From Chinchilla lanigera (lineage: Eukaryota; Chordata; Mammalia; Rodentia; Chinchillidae): a stretch of DNA of 64,000 nucleotides. The DNA is taken from NCBI RefSeq assembly GCF_000276665.1, contig NW_004955415.1:31233179-31297178 (forward strand). Direction: 5' to 3'. The translations under genes and the position numbers were made by a program. Below the pieces are notes generated by a model. It ran no database searches and was not told the DNA's origin. It saw nothing but the letters and a program-made list of their open reading frames with translations. Positions 11,192 through 50,459 of the stretch are shown here, piece after piece (within the stretch, counting starts at the first letter, position 1; every line of letters starts with the position of its first letter).

Positions 11192-11925
11192 CAGCTGGGT
11201 CCCGGCCAGCCCCAAGCAGCGTTCCAGGCCATCCGACAGACCCTTCGTCTGGACCTGACCCCATCCGGCAGGAGCCCTGCTGCCGAAGTCCCTCTGCACA
11301 TCTGCCACAGCACAGAAGGTGGGCTGCTGGGCACCCGCCTCAGAGGGCAGGCCTGGGCCGTGGCTCCGGGTGGACATGAGCCATGTGTGGCCAAGGGCAC
11401 TTGCCGTTCCCATCCCCAGCTGTGGGGCTGTGGCTGCCGCGTGTGTCCCTGTGTGTGAATCTTTCACCCCTGAGTCTTGTTGACTTACCTGAGGGCTTCC
11501 CGATTCCCTGGGGGAGCAGAGCAGGACCCTGGGCCTTCTGACCGCATCTCCAGTGAGGTTCTCCCCATGCTGGAAAGGTGAAGCCACCCAGAGATGTGGG
11601 GCTGATCGGTGGGGGACACTGAGTAGGCGACCCTTCTCTGTGAAGCTATACCAGCTGCAGAGTCCCCAGAAAATGGGTGAGGGCGGACTTACATAGGAGC
11701 AGTGCCAGCCATGCTGCCTGAGTCCCAGGTGCTGTGTGAGCCACATCCATGGCCCTTTCTGACACCCGCACCATGTCTCCATGAATGTACTGCGCGGGAG
11801 CCATGTGGGATGGTGTGCGCCCCATGCTGGCCCTGGCCGCAGCCTTCCAGATCCAACGAGGCTCCCTCAGTGAATGTACAGCTCTGCTCTGCGCTCTGCC
11901 GTGAATAAAGGTTCAGAGCTCCTCC
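11192..11925 (+). other. ENTPD6: ENTPD6 3' UTR
   Basis: Non-coding sequence after the ENTPD6 stop, running to the AATAAA at 11904-11909. The right edge is inferred as about 15 bases past the signal. No repeat is recognisable inside it. Confidence 0.7.
11904..11909 (+). terminator. ENTPD6: ENTPD6 polyadenylation signal
   Basis: AATAAA about 715 bases after the stop, followed by a GT-rich stretch (gagtcttgggtgag). A second AATAAA at 12633-12638 could serve a longer 3' UTR. Confidence 0.7.
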
Positions 11926-13185
11926 CAGAGTCTTGGGTGAGTGACTGCATTCATCCTCTCACTAAAGTTTAGGACCTGCCAGACGGGTCTCAGGTGGGGG
12001 CAGTGGCTCTTGATACTACAACAGGCCACTTGGAGGCCTGGCCAGGGTCCCCTCTCAGGACCCACCACACAGCCGGGGAAGGCCCTGGGCGTGTCGCTTC
12101 CAGCCAGTGAGCATCGCCACAGCAGGCCGCCTAGACCAGCAGGGGCTGGCTTCCATCAGCTGCAGTCCCTGAGTCATGGGCAGAGCCCCGTCCCGCAGAG
12201 GGTCAGTGCTGCAGCCTGCTGTGCACCTTCAGGAGCAAACCTGGGGTCAGTGCGCGACACAGGCTTGGAAAGAAAGCAGGAAAGATGCTCCCCCAAGCAG
12301 AAGTCTGCCCAGGAACACAGCCAAGAAGCTTCCACTGAGGAGGCTACAAGTATCCTCCCTGGCACTGCATGCCATCGCCCTGCCAGGGTCCCCACCAGCC
12401 CCTGTCCCTCCGCCAGACCAATTGTCCTAACCGTTCAGAGAACTCCAGAGGCAGAGCATCAAAGATGCATGAAGTAGGAAAAGTGAGGATTGATTTGATC
12501 CATTTAAAGTTTGGTGACCTCACATCTAAACAAGTAAGCAATGGAAGCTTCCCAAATGAGAACCAAATAAGTCATGGAATATTTTCTGGCCCAGCATAAT
12601 ATGCAAGCCATTTCACTCTGAGTGCCTCTGATAATAAAGGAGGGTTTTGCTTTTAAAAATAGGTCTGCATGTGGTCACAGCACACTGTCAAAAGCCAGTT
12701 GGGAGAGCAGGGACCATGCCCCTTCGGGGTCTATGCAGCCAGGGCTGCCTGGTGCACCCCGCCTGGCCCTGTGGACTGGGTGGGAGGCATTCTAGCTGCA
12801 GACCCCAGCCCCCCAGCCAGTGCCCTCCCCGTCCCGGCACAGCACCTACACAGTGCCCCCAGCAGCTGGTGACGGTAGTTTTTGTCGGCAGTGATCTAAT
12901 CTGTCTTATACCACCCGAGAGCCAATTATGTTTCCTTCTGTGAAACATCTGCTCACATCTCTTCCCGATTTTTCTGTAGGATTGTGGTCATTTACTGATT
13001 TTAGAAGATCCTTATTTATTTGGGACACAATAGATGCAAGGCTTTTTTCTTAACTTTTTATGTTTTAATATATAACTACTATGTTACTTAAATTGATCAA
13101 ATTTATATTTTCATACACACTTTGTTACTTCCAAGTTTGTGTCATGATCAGACTTTCTCATCGAGACAGTTTTAAAAACTAATCA

Positions 13186-13260
13186 GGGCTGGGGCGTAGC
13201 TCAGTGGTAGAACATTTGCTTATCACATATGTGTGCGCGTGTGCATAGGAACACACACAC
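13186..13260 (+). repeat. truncated ID plus TG/CA simple repeat
   Basis: ggctggggcgtagctcagtg gives the ID 5' end with A box; it then breaks into gtgtgcgcgtgtgc and a short (CA)n. The B box is lost. Confidence 0.55.
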
Positions 13261-14410
13261 AAACTTAATAGGTTTTAGTTTTACATTAACTCCAGGCACT
13301 TGCTCTTGGATATCCTGAGGCACACAAAATTCTGTCAGGATGCATTTGGTTTTTAGAACCAGTTGGGCGTCAGTAGAGGCACGGGTGATGTTTGCACTGG
13401 GATGATACCATTTTGGGTAAACTCAGGGCCAATGGTACGCAACTCCAGAAAGGGATTTGCGAGAAGCATACTTATGTGCAGTTCCTGGTAGAGTTGTGTT
13501 TATGGGACCCGTGTGGAGACCCTGAAAGGAGGAACGTTTGAAACAACTGCCGCTGATTGCTCTAAGGAAAGCTGCTTTTAGTGGACAGAAAGTTGACAGT
13601 TCACCCCTGCACACTTGCTGGACCCTGGCCTCCGCGTCTCTGTCAAGGGACCCTGCAGGCAGCCCCGTCAGGATGGGGTCCGCCCAACATCTCTTCACTC
13701 TTGTACGTTCTTGGATCCGTCTTGAAAATCGAGGACAGGTGACCGAGTGAGCGGGAGATGGTAGCAACACAAGCCAGAAAGGATTGCCTGAAAGTAAGTT
13801 AGGAGCTGCATCAATTCCACCAGCTTCATCAGGCCAAGGATTCAGGGTCGGGTCACCTGGGTGCCCGCACAAGGTCACAGACCAGGCAGAGCTCTGGGAT
13901 CCAGCAGAGCTAAGGTGAAGAACAGCCAGAGCACCTGGCCTGGGAGCCTCATGATGCGTTCACCAGGTGGTCTGATGAGATGACAAGGCCGTGTGGCCCT
14001 GTGTCACCCGCTGAAGGACATCCTTCCTTTGCTATGATCCAGGTGTGGGAGTTGTGTCATTGGTCTGTGTGTCTGTGACAGCAGCCTGGTTTCCTGATGT
14101 CACTTAGATTCGCTCGACACCCATTGTCCTTGATTTAATTTGATTAATTTGCAGGGGGCAGTGTTACAGTGGCAGAGCTAATTCATGTCAGCGTGTGCCT
14201 CGTGGCTGAGCTGGGAGCTGGGAATTGTTTTCTGGGTGAGGCCTGTGTGCCGACATCCAGTGGTTCTTGGCTTGCACACAGGCCGCCCAGTCCTTCTCCC
14301 CCAGCAGCTTTGTAAGAGAGAGACGTTAAGGGCAGGGTCCAGCCCGGAAGCTGTGGCTCCAAACAACATGATTTTCTCAGGGTGTGGCGCAGCCTGCTCT
14401 ACACTGGTGA

Positions 14411-14935
14411 CTTAGTCCATCTCATGCAGCTGTAACAGAAACCCTGCCAGGCAGGGTGGTGCACATCTGTAATCCTAGAACACACAAGGATCCCAGCAAG
14501 TTTGAGGCCAGCCTGGGAAACATAGTGCATCTGAGCCCAACCTGAAGTGCATAGTGAGACCCTGTCTCAACCTGCGCCCCCACACACACAGAAAAAACTT
14601 GAGCCTGAATAATTGACACTGAACGATGTAATTTATTGGCTGTCAGTTCTGGAGCCTGGGAACCCGAGGAGTCCTGTGGTGGCATCTGGTGAGGGCGTCT
14701 GTCCTGTACCCACAGCACAAGGCAGAAGAGCAAGAGGGGCCAAAGCCACTTCAACCCCGCTTTCCCATCAGCTGCCCCCACCCCCAGAGAATGACCTTCC
14801 CCACTCACGGGGGGACCCAGGCACCACGCGTGAGGCTGCAGCTCCCAAGAACACAGTTGCATGAGGGTTCTTTCTCCAGCACGGGAACTCGGGGACACAT
14901 TCACATCAGAGCCAGGTGGGCATGCTTAGAAACCC
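14411..14935 (+). repeat. LTR-like repeat interrupted by a SINE
   Basis: Begins cttagtccatctcatgcagc then tgtaacagaaaccct. It resumes after the SINE (14445-14598) with aatttattggctgtcagttc and tggagcctgggaac, and ends near 14935. The layout resembles MST/THE1-like MaLR LTRs; the assignment is tentative. Confidence 0.5.
14445..14598 (+). repeat. B1-type SINE inside LTR-like repeat
   Basis: gccaggcagggtggtgcaca, ctgtaatcctagaacac, gaggccagcctgggaaacat, gaccctgtctcaa, then a C- and CA-rich tail. It separates the two parts of the LTR-like repeat, so it is the younger insertion. Confidence 0.7.
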
Positions 14936-15787
14936 CTTCTCCAGTTTTAAGTTAATTGTCAGCGGCTTGCCCAGACTGAGAGCTTACTGTGTGCGAGTGT
15001 GACCTGGCTGTGCTCCGTGTGGGCCGCGATTGAGTCCGGCGGGGCTGACGGGTGAAGAGATGGCTGCACTCGCGTGGGCCCTGGGGTGAAAGGCCTTTCC
15101 TGGTCATGTCAGGGCAACTGCAGTCATCACCAGGGTGGCAGCATGCACTGCGGTCAGGAGAAAGGACAGCCGGCCCGGGCCTCACCATCCCTTTATCTTT
15201 CCCACAGCCTGGGTTCTTCTCCCTGGTATTGATCGAGTGGAAAGAGGTTTCCATTTAGAGTCCAAGTGCAGCCTTGTAAATCTTGCTGTCAGCTGTGCGA
15301 CTGTGTGGTTCAGAAGGACTTGTTCCCCTATAAGGCATCTGTCTGGGAAGCCTCTCGCAAGGGCAGAGCAGTTCCTGGCAGTTTGCTTTTTGTGTGTGTG
15401 TTGCTGGGGCTGGAAGCCAGGGTCCCCCACACGCAAGCAAGTGCCAGAGCCGAGCTTCTGGGGCACAGAGCATAGGGTGGGATGCTTGAAACTGCATCTG
15501 CCAGGTAGGTGGTGTGGCTCCTCCAGACCCCGGGACCAGCAGAGGACCAAGTGGCTTGGCAAATAAAACATCCAAGCTCAGAAGCCTGCAAGGACTTGTT
15601 AGAGGATGGGAGACGTGGGGATATAGGCCAGGGTTTTCCATTTTCTGTGGGTTAGGACATTTAAAGGAATTGTTTTCAGTTTTTGTTCTGTCTTGCCAAC
15701 AACCAGAGCTGTACTCCCAGGGCCCAGAGGATTTCATACTGCCTCCACACACTGAGTATTATTTAGCCTTAACAAGGATGAGGTTCC

Positions 15788-15864
15788 GGAGCTGAAGATG
15801 CAGCTCAGTGGTGGAGCGTGCGCTTAGCGCGCGCATGGCCCTGGCTTCCACCCCAGTACTACGA
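15788..15864 (+). repeat. ID SINE
   Basis: gagctgaagatgcagctcag, then tggagcgtgcgcttagcgcg and ccaccccagtact. Confidence 0.55.
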
Positions 15865-16398
15865 GGTACATGCAGTATGATTCTGAGACGGACCCCCATG
15901 GTGGACAAGGCTGGATAACAACAAAATAAAGTCCTGATGCAGTAAACTCCTACCCTTCGTGACGTGGTGTGTTGCTGTTTTCAACAGGCTTAAAGGGACC
16001 CTGGTAAAGCCAAGTGAGCAGGATGTGTGCACAAAATGAGAAGTTGTTACCAAGGAAGAGCCAAAAAAGTGCCCTAGCCTCACTTGCTCCTCGCACAATT
16101 AAAAAGCACAGATTTTGGAGTCCACACAGCTGGGTGAATCAGTGTTAGTTTGCCTCTGGCTTTGCTGACGTGTGGGTTATGATAACAGGGCCTGGCTTCT
16201 TCCCCAGGGATGGAAGGCTGCTCTCGATAAAGCACTGACTCCTTACAGGACCTGCCAATGTCTAATGGTGGCAAGTGGACTAAAATCTTGGCATCCCTGT
16301 ATTCATGTTGTATCTGTCCCCTCTGCCAGTGTAACCCCTGGGTCAGAGTCTACTCGGCTCTGCATGTAGGTATGTTGATCATTTAAAAAACATTTAGT

Positions 16399-16550
16399 CC
16401 ATGTGGTGGCACACACCTGTAATCCCAGCACTCAGGAGGCTGAGGCAAGAGGATCATTGAGAGTTCAAGGCCAGCCTGGGCTACAAAGTGAGCTCAAGGC
16501 CAACCTCAACTGCATAGCGAGACCCTGTCTCAAAAAGAAAAAAAAAAAAA
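16399..16550 (+). repeat. B1-type SINE with target-site duplication
   Basis: atgtggtggcacacacctgt to gaccctgtctcaaaaag and A tail. Its duplication (aacatttagtcca at 16389-16401) recurs on the right at 16672-16685 but is split there by the ID insertion at 16562-16670. Confidence 0.85.
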
Positions 16551-16561
16551 CCAACATTTAG

Positions 16562-16670
16562 GGGCTGGGAATTTAGCTCAGCAGCACAGCGCCTGCCTGG
16601 CAAGCGCAAGGTCGTGAGTTCGATTCCCAGTACCAGAAAAAAAAACAAAACAACAAATACAAACAAAAAA
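16562..16670 (+). repeat. ID SINE with intact Pol III boxes and target-site duplication
   Basis: gggctgggaatttagctcag with A box, gtgagttcgattcccagtac with B box, then an A-rich tail. Bounded by caacatttag at 16552-16561 and 16671-16680. Inserted in the right-hand duplication of the adjacent B1, hence younger than it. Confidence 0.88.
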
Positions 16671-16686
16671 CAACATTTAGTCCATT

Positions 16687-16826
16687 CAGCATGGTGACAC
16701 ACCTCTGCAGTCCCAGTATTCAGAAGGAGGAGGCAGGAGGATTGCTATGAGTTTGAGGCCAGTCAGAACTACATTGTGAGTTCAAGGCCAGCCTGCATAG
16801 TGAGACCCTACCTCAAAAAACTAAAA
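16687..16826 (+). repeat. B1-type SINE
   Basis: cagcatggtgacacacctct, ggaggaggcaggaggattgc, then gaccctacctcaaaa. Older and more diverged than its two neighbours. Confidence 0.75.
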
Positions 16827-17310
16827 TCAAACAAACAAAACCATTTTATTTCAGACTGATCTGACTTTGCTTGGTCTGCTGCCTTAGGGACCTAGTGTGT
16901 GTTTTCCTTTCTCTCTCCCCTCTTTTCTACCCCACCCTGCGCTTGCTCAGCAGCGGCATTTGCCCGAGCACCCAAGGGCCCAGTCCCACCAGGCATTTTA
17001 GGCAGGATAGTGGTGCTACCACAGAACATGGGGCCTGGCAAAGCTGGTGGAGAAGTGGGTAAAGTTACAAGGTCCCAAGACAATGCCAGGACCCTGTATG
17101 TAGAACTTCTTCCAAGTGCCCATGCAATGTGAACAACATACAGAACACAGATACCACAAGAGCCTGCTATCGTGACTTCCCACAACAGCCCACGCTGTGC
17201 TTCCCAGACACAGTGGTACTTTTATTTTTGCTTTTATCTTTTTTTCCCTCTTGTTCTGCCCAAGTTTATTCTGCAGAGTTGGTTTCTCCCATAACCTGTC
17301 ACCCGTCACT

Positions 17311-17462
17311 TTTTTTTTTTTTTTTTTTGAGAGAGAGTCTCTCTGTATTTCAGGCTAGCAATGAACTCACTATGTGGCACAGGCTGGCCTTGAACTCACA
17401 GTGATCCTCCTGCCTCAGCCTCCTGAGTGCTGGGATTACAGGTGTGTGCCACCATGCAAAGC
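17311..17462 (-). repeat. B1-type SINE, reverse
   Basis: Long T run, gagagagagtctctctg to ccaccatgcaaagc; internal duplication of the gaactcac...caggctggcc segment is visible. Confidence 0.85.
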
Positions 17463-17750
17463 CCCCCTCACTTTTCAAAAAAACTTTTGGCACCATTTTT
17501 CACTTGTCTAGTCCAATTCTTTGAGGCAAGAAGAACGAGCCATTTCTAAAGAAGCTACCTGATAACAGTACCAGATCCATGGAAATTCAGCAGCCTCTCA
17601 GACAGGTTGACCGTGTCCAAATCTGTCACACATCTTTGGGAACCGTCCCCTGGTTCCCAAATGTTAGCCTGTCTGAGCCAGTCAGTCAAAACTTGCTGCT
17701 CTCTTGTTCTGGGAGAAGCGTTGCCCCTTTTGAGATGAGGGGAATAGCAG

Positions 17751-17871
17751 GATTTTTTGTTTTGTTTTGTTTTGTGTTTTGTTTTTTGTTTTTCTCTGGT
17801 ACCGGGAACCGAACTCACAACCTTGCGCTTGCCAGGCAGGTGCTTTGCCGCTGAGCTAAATCCCCAGCCCC
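17751..17871 (-). repeat. ID SINE, reverse, with target-site duplication
   Basis: (TTTTG)n tail, accgggaaccgaactcacaa, then gccgctgagctaaatcccca. Bounded by gggaatagcag at 17740-17750 and 17872-17882. Confidence 0.9.
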
Positions 17872-18765
17872 GGGAATAGCAGTATTTAAAATGGCAGCCT
17901 GAGAAAGAACAGAAGCAGCCTCAGCTTAGCAAGGAGAGGGGAGTAAATGGGCAGTCAATGAACTGAGAAGCGAAGGCGCAGCTGGGGCCTCAAGCAAAAG
18001 AGGTGGGATGGGGTGAACTGGATGAGAAGGTGAAGCCAAGATGGCAACGGATCTGCCCTTAAACTTCATTATACTTCTTTACAATGCATTTCCCTAACTG
18101 TCTCTGCCCAGAGCGGGCTGACACATTGCTGAGCACCTTTATAAAGTCTGGTCCCTTTGGAGATAAAACCTGTGAATAATCAGTGATTTTCTTTGGGGAC
18201 GCCACCGGAGTGGGAGGGACCTTTGCTAGGTGCCTCTCTATCTGTGTAGAAGCCACAGGCCTGCCTGCCCCCGCCCTGTGGAGCAGTCGGCTTTGTTTTC
18301 TATAACAAACTTCCCAATCGCTGCTGCTCCCTGTACGCACCCAGTGTTGCCTGGGTTTTCATGGCATCATCACTGAAGCAGAAGCCATGCCAGAGGTGAC
18401 ACTGTCTCAGCTGCTGCTGACTCCCGGGAGCTGCAGCAAGAATGTGTGCTTGCAGTATTTGACTCAGCCTCATTTCTACCACATCTGGGAAAGATGTCAC
18501 TGTCCAGTGTCAGGTCCACTCATGTGAACTGTCGGACTTCTCCAACTCTGTCCAGGGTGAACAGATCCCCCGAACTAGGTGCCCGCAGATGTATAAGAAA
18601 AGTAAGAAAAACATCAAACCACCAGAGCCAAAATTCTGTGATCAGGTGCTGGCAGTCTCTAGGACTGACTGCCCCCAAATCCCACAGTCACCTTTTATTG
18701 AGCAAGAACCAAGGACTTGGCTAGGACAAATGGGCAGATACCAAACATTTTAGCAAGAATAATTA

Positions 18766-18880
18766 AAGGATCACCCAAGACATACCTATAATCCCGGCAT
18801 TCAGGAGGCTGAGACAGGAGGATCTTAAACTCAAGGTTAATCCAGAATATATAATAAAGCCTTATCTTAAGAAACTCTAA
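18766..18880 (+). repeat. B1-type SINE, degenerate
   Basis: acctataatcccggcattca, ggaggctgagacaggaggat; the 3' part is badly eroded. Confidence 0.55.
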
Positions 18881-19161
18881 CAAACAAATCATTGTGTCCT
18901 CAATGCATTCTAATCAAATAATGTCCTTCTGCTCAGTGAATTGTCCAGACGAGCAGATGCACAGGGGCAGGACGATGTGGCGGGACAGTGGAGAGGCAGG
19001 GGCAGCGTTTGGGGTGACGATGAAAGAGAGGTTCTACATTTACAGTGGGCTGGTGGCTGCACAACCCTGTAAATACAGCAGAAAGCATTGAATTGTGCCC
19101 TATGTGAGAGGCACTTTGTGCTGTGTAGATTTTATCTCAGTAAAGCGGTTTGAAAATGAAG

Positions 19162-19236
19162 ACTTGGAGCTAGAGATATAGCTCAGGGCAGAGCACTTTC
19201 CCAGTCTGCAAAGGGCTCTGGGCACCAGAAATTAAA
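19162..19236 (+). repeat. ID SINE
   Basis: ggagctagagatatagctca, then gggcagagcactttc and gctctgggcaccag. Confidence 0.55.
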
Positions 19237-19806
19237 ACAAGTCTATAGTCTGCAGGTTTCCCTTAACCCATTTTCCCCTTTGTCCTCCTTGGAGGGCAAG
19301 CAGGCCCTTCCTGTCCTCTCAGCCCCTGGACTCTTTCGGTCTCATTGTGTCTGACCCGGGACTGCAGGAGCCAGCCAGGCCTCCTCTTCCTTGGGGGAAC
19401 CCTGGGGCCCAGCAGGCCCCTCCCCTGCCTGTGGAGCATGGGGATCACTGATCATACAGTGTAGGTGTTCCCTGCCCCCACCCACCAGCAGGCACCCATG
19501 GGCCTCCTCTGTTTTTTCTGGGGCTCCGCCCAAACCAAACAGTGTGGATCACTGTCGCAGAGCAACAGGCTTTGGCAAGAAGTCCTGCCCATTCTCCCGT
19601 GGGCAGCCTGCTGGGCTCAAAGCCTTCGCTGGACCTCCTCCCACAGCGACTCCCAGTCCTTACTCCAAACAGACTGAATTTTTTGTAAAGAACATTTTTC
19701 ATCAAGATATTTTCATATAGTAATGTACACAGCTCCTAAGTGTCCTGTTTAAACCATGCTGGCAAATATACAGACCTAAAAGATTTTTTAAATTGAAAAA
19801 GAAGAA

Positions 19807-19888
19807 GAGCCAGGCATGATGGCACAAGCCTATGATTCCAGCACTTGGGATCCTGAGGCAGAAGGATCAAAGAAAAAAGAAAAAGGAA
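19807..19888 (+). repeat. B1-type SINE, 3'-truncated
   Basis: gccaggcatgatggcacaag, gattccagcacttggg, gaggcagaaggatc, then an A-rich tail. Confidence 0.65.
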
Positions 19889-19976
19889 TGCATTGTTGGA
19901 GGTGCCCTTTATCATAGGTGATCTAAGATGTTTGCCTAAAACGTACTCACTCCCTTTGCTGCCTGTTTTTTCTTCT

Positions 19977-20118
19977 TCTTTTTTTTTTTTTTTTTTTTTT
20001 TTTTTTATTGAGACAAGGTCCCATTATGTAGCTCAGGCTGGCCTGGAACTTGCAACAATCTTCCTGTCTCAGGTTCCTGAGTGCTGGGATCACAGGCGTG
20101 CACCACCACGCCTGGCCA
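19977..20118 (-). repeat. B1-type SINE, reverse
   Basis: Run of about 27 T, attgagacaaggtcccatta to caccaccacgcctggcc. It lacks the internal duplication seen in many other copies. Confidence 0.8.
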
Positions 20119-20354
20119 AAGTGTTGCTCTCTGTTGGGTGTTTCCTTTGGGGTAGAATTGTGGGGTGGGGGAGGTGTGTTCAACTTTAGTGAATACTGCT
20201 CACTTCCCAGGTGCTTGTACTAAGTTGTAAGGACTCAGTTGATGTGGAAACTAAAGAGGCTGAGGTGCCTACCGGGTCAGAGAACCCCCCCAGTGATGTT
20301 GGCTGCAGCCGAGGGGTTCAGGCCATTCTGCAGACGTCCCAGAAACCCCAGATA

Positions 20355-20460
20355 CGTTTTTTGTTTTGTTTTGTTTTGTTTTTGCGGTGCCGGGGATCGA
20401 ACTCATGACCTTGCGCTTGCCAGGCAGGCGCTTATGCTGCTGAGCTATATCCCCAGCCCA
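20355..20460 (-). repeat. ID SINE, reverse, with target-site duplication
   Basis: (TTTTG)n tail, gccggggatcgaactcatga, then gctgctgagctatatcccca. Bounded by accccagata at 20345-20354 and 20461-20470. Confidence 0.9.
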
Positions 20461-20534
20461 ACCCCAGATAGCTGGTCACATCCGGCAGTACTGGGTTGGA
20501 ATCTATAGCGTGTACTGTAGGATTTGGATTTGAA

Positions 20535-20639
20535 AGGTAATGATCTATAATTCCAGTATCGGAAGGCTGAGGCAGGAGGATCCCCAGGAGTTCAAGGCCA
20601 GCTTGGGCTACATACTGAGACCATGTCTCAAAAAAAAAG
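20535..20639 (+). repeat. B1-type SINE, degenerate
   Basis: ataattccagtatcggaagg, gaggcaggaggatcc, ccagcttgggctacatactg, gaccatgtctcaaaa. Confidence 0.65.
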
Positions 20640-20649
20640 GCAGGACGAT

Positions 20650-20890
20650 CAACATTACCTAAGAGGTTATGCTTGTAATCTTATTGGTTGATTACAGTTT
20701 TCACCCACGTTGTGCCCACCTCCTGATTTTGCACTATAAAACTTCTATAAAGTGAGGTCCGTGGCAACCCACTCCGGCCCCTCCTGTCTCTCAGGAGCTG
20801 TCTCTCTCAATATATTTGTCCTACTCTTAACCTCCGCTCCTTAAAATTCATTGTTCGATTTTGAGGAACGCAAATTCGGAGTACCTGACA
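20650..20890 (+). mobile_element. Probable solo ERV LTR upstream of PYGB
   Basis: About 240 bases in LTR-like order. There is a TATA box (TATAAAA, 20735-20741), then cactccggcccctcctgtct and tctcaggagctgtctctctc. A T-rich stretch (aatatatttgtcctac) follows, with a U5-like end gattttgaggaacgcaaatt and a ...ctgaca terminus at 20890. Boundaries are approximate, no internal viral sequence is attached, and the family is not identified. Confidence 0.5.
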
Positions 20891-20919
20891 TGAGGCTGGA
20901 GTCTGTCACAGTTCTCTAT

Positions 20920-20985
20920 GGTTTTGTTTATTTTTTGAGGCAGGGTCTGCCCGCAGTTCAGGCTGGCTCCAATCCTCTTTGGGCC
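20920..20985 (-). repeat. Truncated B1-type SINE at the edge of the PYGB promoter
   Basis: tattttttgaggcagggtct, gccgcagttcaggctggctc-like sequence that stops abruptly where the GC-rich promoter begins. Confidence 0.55.
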
Positions 20986-21166
20986 CCGGCCCAGCCCCTC
21001 AGAGGCCCCGCCCCTCAGAGACCCCGCCCCCTCTCGCGCCCCGCCCCCGCCCTCTCACCGCGCAGGCGCGCCCTGAGCCGGCCCCTCCGCAGTAGGTGAG
21101 GCGCAGCAGCATCCCGGCCGGCAGTCCCGCGCTCGCGCTCCCAGGGCCTCCTCTCCGACCGGCACG
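20966..21166 (+). promoter_or_regulatory. PYGB: PYGB proximal promoter and 5' UTR
   Basis: Three CCCCGCCCC-type GC (Sp1) boxes lie between 21006 and 21050, with a CCAAT at 20969-20973 and no TATA box close to the start codon. The transcription start cannot be fixed from sequence; it should lie in about 21050-21130. Confidence 0.65.
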
Positions 21167-49283
<28,117 letters not shown>

Positions 49284-49897
49284 GCATCCCTCCGGGCAGG
49301 GCCAAGGGCTTTTGTTGGGCTGTGTTTGCATTATCATGCCAGCGTTCAAGCACTTTGCCAGTGGCCAGAGGCCCCTGCTTTTTTCCTTGCTATGTTCCCT
49401 AGAGGGGCTAACAGGTGGTTTGGAGGATCAGGCAAGGAAAAGAGGTGCCCAGGAGCCTGAGAGACTCTCCTGGTTTCTTGTAAGGAAAGCAGAATTTGAA
49501 GTGAGTGGTGCTGCCAGCACCACAGAGGATGGCCAGGAGGCGGAGCTGCCTTTGAGGCCCCCTGAAGCCTTCGCACAAATCTTGCTGTGAGCTTAGGTCT
49601 ATAGTTTTGAGCCTCTTGATTTTGGGTCTGGGCATGTGGCCGGCATGAAGGCCAGGGACCGGTTTCCATAGCACCGGGCCACTAGAGGCAGCTCCTCGAC
49701 ACAGCCCACTCCCTGTCCCGCGCTGGGCTGTGCACACTGCCCTTCATAGCCATCCTGGCACCATGTGGGTGCTTGGGGCCCAGGGTGAGCAGGAGCAGCA
49801 TGGAGATGGGGGGAACCTCTGCAGAGACCTCAGTCAAGACACGTCTTGCTGATACAGGGTTACCTTTTTATTTTTCAAAAGAAAAACTTCACAAGCA

Positions 49898-49903
49898 AAT
49901 AAA
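49898..49903 (+). terminator. PYGB: PYGB polyadenylation signal, proximal
   Basis: AATAAA within gcaaataaaactagc, followed about 30 bases later by TG-rich gcgtggtcagcctgtgtc. Confidence 0.65.
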
Positions 49904-50453
49904 ACTAGCTATATCCTTCCCTGTTCATGCGTGGTCAGCCTGTGTCTAAGAGAGGCTGCGTGGACTCTCTGCCTGGCTGGAGGGGGTTAGCCACTGTCCT
50001 TGGAAGAATGGCCAGTGTTGCTCCAGGGCCTAGGTGTACTTCCTGACATACACAGGAAGCAGCCTGGTCAGCCTGAACAAGGGCTGGTGGCTGGAGGGGC
50101 AGGCATTTCTGCCCACATCATAGCCAGCGGAGAAGTAAGGTCGAACTCCTAAAGCCCCCCATCCTGAGGAGCCTGCTGTGGGGCAGAATCTGAGGCCCTG
50201 CCTGTCACTGTGGTTGGAGAAAGAGAATCACCCAAGGCTCTGCCAGCCTGCATGTTGGAGCTGGACTCTGGGCCAGCTCTTCCTGCCTTCCCAGGCCTGC
50301 AGGGCCCGTTGGGAAGGGCTTCATCAGAACCACTGGGGTCTTTATGGGTCATGTTCACCTGCTGCTTGTGCTGGCTCTGCGCAGAGGCCGTACTCCCTGA
50401 CCTGCTGTGTGTGACCCCGCCTGTGTGTGCTTCCTGTCTACTGTGAGAAACTG

Positions 50454-50459
50454 ATTAAA
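50454..50459 (+). terminator. PYGB: PYGB polyadenylation signal, distal candidate
   Basis: ATTAAA (second commonest signal) within aaactgattaaacttctg, followed by gttggtgtggttcctg, a good GT-rich downstream element. Confidence 0.5.

Larger units (their letters stand above)
11926..20984. other. ENTPD6-PYGB intergenic region
   Basis: No conserved exon chain is visible on either strand. It holds the repeats listed separately. I recognise nothing in 11930-13185 (apart from a spare AATAAA at 12633), 13235-14410, 14936-15787, 17883-18765, 18881-19161 or 19240-19806. Confidence 0.6.

Noticed and set aside
13423..13878. 151-codon minus-strand open frame in the ENTPD6-PYGB interval
   Set aside because: No conserved motif, no splice partners, and GC-rich intergenic DNA gives such frames easily.
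16562..16670. tRNA gene, because of clear A and B boxes
   Set aside because: The anticodon arm and 3' acceptor stem are not tRNA-like; it is an ID SINE with duplicated target site and A-rich tail.
18059..18340. Minus-strand 93-codon open frame with a PIP-box-like KKITDYSQV segment, possibly a processed pseudogene
   Set aside because: No protein family recognised, no poly(A) trace or flanking duplication, and an ORF of this length is expected by chance.
11926..20984. An additional gene between ENTPD6 and PYGB
   Set aside because: No chain of conserved exons or start-region CpG island apart from that of PYGB was found on either strand.
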